Source: an uncultured Propionibacteriaceae bacterium
GTDB taxonomy: Bacteria > Actinomycetota > Actinomycetes > Propionibacteriales > Propionibacteriaceae
Reading direction: 5' to 3'
Assembly: GCA_936941515.1 (NCBI GenBank)
Contig: CAKZJI010000359.1
Coordinates: 1-5,845, forward strand
Length of the DNA: 5,845 nt
Under the pieces are notes generated by a model. It did not search any database and had not been told where the DNA came from. It saw only the letters and a program-made list of their open reading frames with translations. Made by a program: the position numbers and the translations under genes. Shown here piece by piece: positions 5,768 to 5,845 of this stretch (the stretch's first letter is position 1; the number at the start of each line of letters is the position of its first letter).

Positions 5768-5801
5768 GCGCGTCGTGTGAAATCTTCGCTGCATCTCTAC
5801 A
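5768..5801 (+). repeat. 34 bp repeat, copy C
   Basis: This copy reads GCGCGTC, two variable bases (GT), then a 25-base core beginning GTGAAATCTTCG and ending CATCTCTACA. The core differs from copy B at one position and from copy A at two. It is a direct repeat of copy A (4.86 kb apart) and an inverted repeat of copy B (4.75 kb apart). The 208 bases before it (5560-5767) and the 44 after it show no gene that I can support. Confidence 0.85.
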
Positions 5802-5845
5802 ACTTCCCGCCGCCGTGTGGCCCATGCACATCGCCTCGCCACTGC

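Noticed and set aside
911..5801. CRISPR array or integron attC interpretation of the 34 bp repeats
   Set aside because: There are only three copies, in mixed orientation and kilobases apart, without regular spacers. They lack the GTTRRRY/RYYYAAC boxes of attC sites.
5490..5845. Open frames in the right-hand flank
   Set aside because: They are short, have no ribosome-binding site or domain, and cross the hairpin and the repeat copy. No gene can be supported here.
1..5845. tRNA, rRNA or known riboswitch
   Set aside because: No cloverleaf with a T-loop signature, rRNA segment or recognisable riboswitch core was seen on either strand. The leader at 4148-4247 is better explained by peptide-controlled attenuation.

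Overview
The window is high-GC DNA. Its codon use strongly favours G or C at third positions, and its antisense frames are long and spurious, as expected for an actinomycete. Streptomyces or a close relative is most likely. The class of ABC-F protein present and the tail of an IS3-type transposase fit this, but no marker in the window fixes the genus.

Layout from left to right: (1) the decayed 3' end of an IS3-family-like transposase (about 48-125); (2) a small VOC (glyoxalase fold) gene on the minus strand (217-585); (3) a non-coding stretch that ends in two inverted copies of a 33-34 bp repeat (911-944 and 990-1022); (4) a minus-strand two-gene operon, transcribed from about 4.3 kb down to 1.24 kb, consisting of a duplicated-ATPase ABC-F protein (2471-4123) and then a DHA3/MefA-like MFS exporter (1242-2474). 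The exporter overlaps the ABC-F stop by 4 nt and is followed by a perfect GC-rich hairpin; (5) a divergent intergenic region; (6) an AbiTii-domain gene on the plus strand (4551-5489), followed by a nested hairpin; (7) a third copy of the 34 bp repeat (5768-5801) near the right edge.

The most interesting part is the ABC-F leader. A short minus-strand ORF at 4224-4247 encodes MKLRSAR (or MYRGIASMKLRSAR from an upstream in-frame ATG). It contains a Lys-Leu-Arg '+x+' tripeptide placed like the Arg-Leu-Arg arrest motif of the ErmD leader. The RNA after it can fold in mutually exclusive ways: a 1:2 hairpin overlapping the leader's end, a 2:3 antiterminator, and an 11-bp 3:4 hairpin followed directly by TTTCT. 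This is the architecture of a macrolide-sensing transcription attenuator. Together with the two products (a probable ribosome-protection ABC-F and a probable drug exporter), the locus reads as an inducible macrolide-type resistance operon. It is a gene-order-reversed analogue of the mef-msr(D) pair.

The resistance operon and the AbiTii gene lie between repeat copies that face each other as terminal inverted repeats would, with TGT...ACA outer ends. The 4.8 kb between 990 and 5801 may therefore be, or have been, a mobile unit carrying an antibiotic-defence cassette and a phage-defence-type gene. No transposase is visible inside it and no target duplication is evident, so this part is inference.
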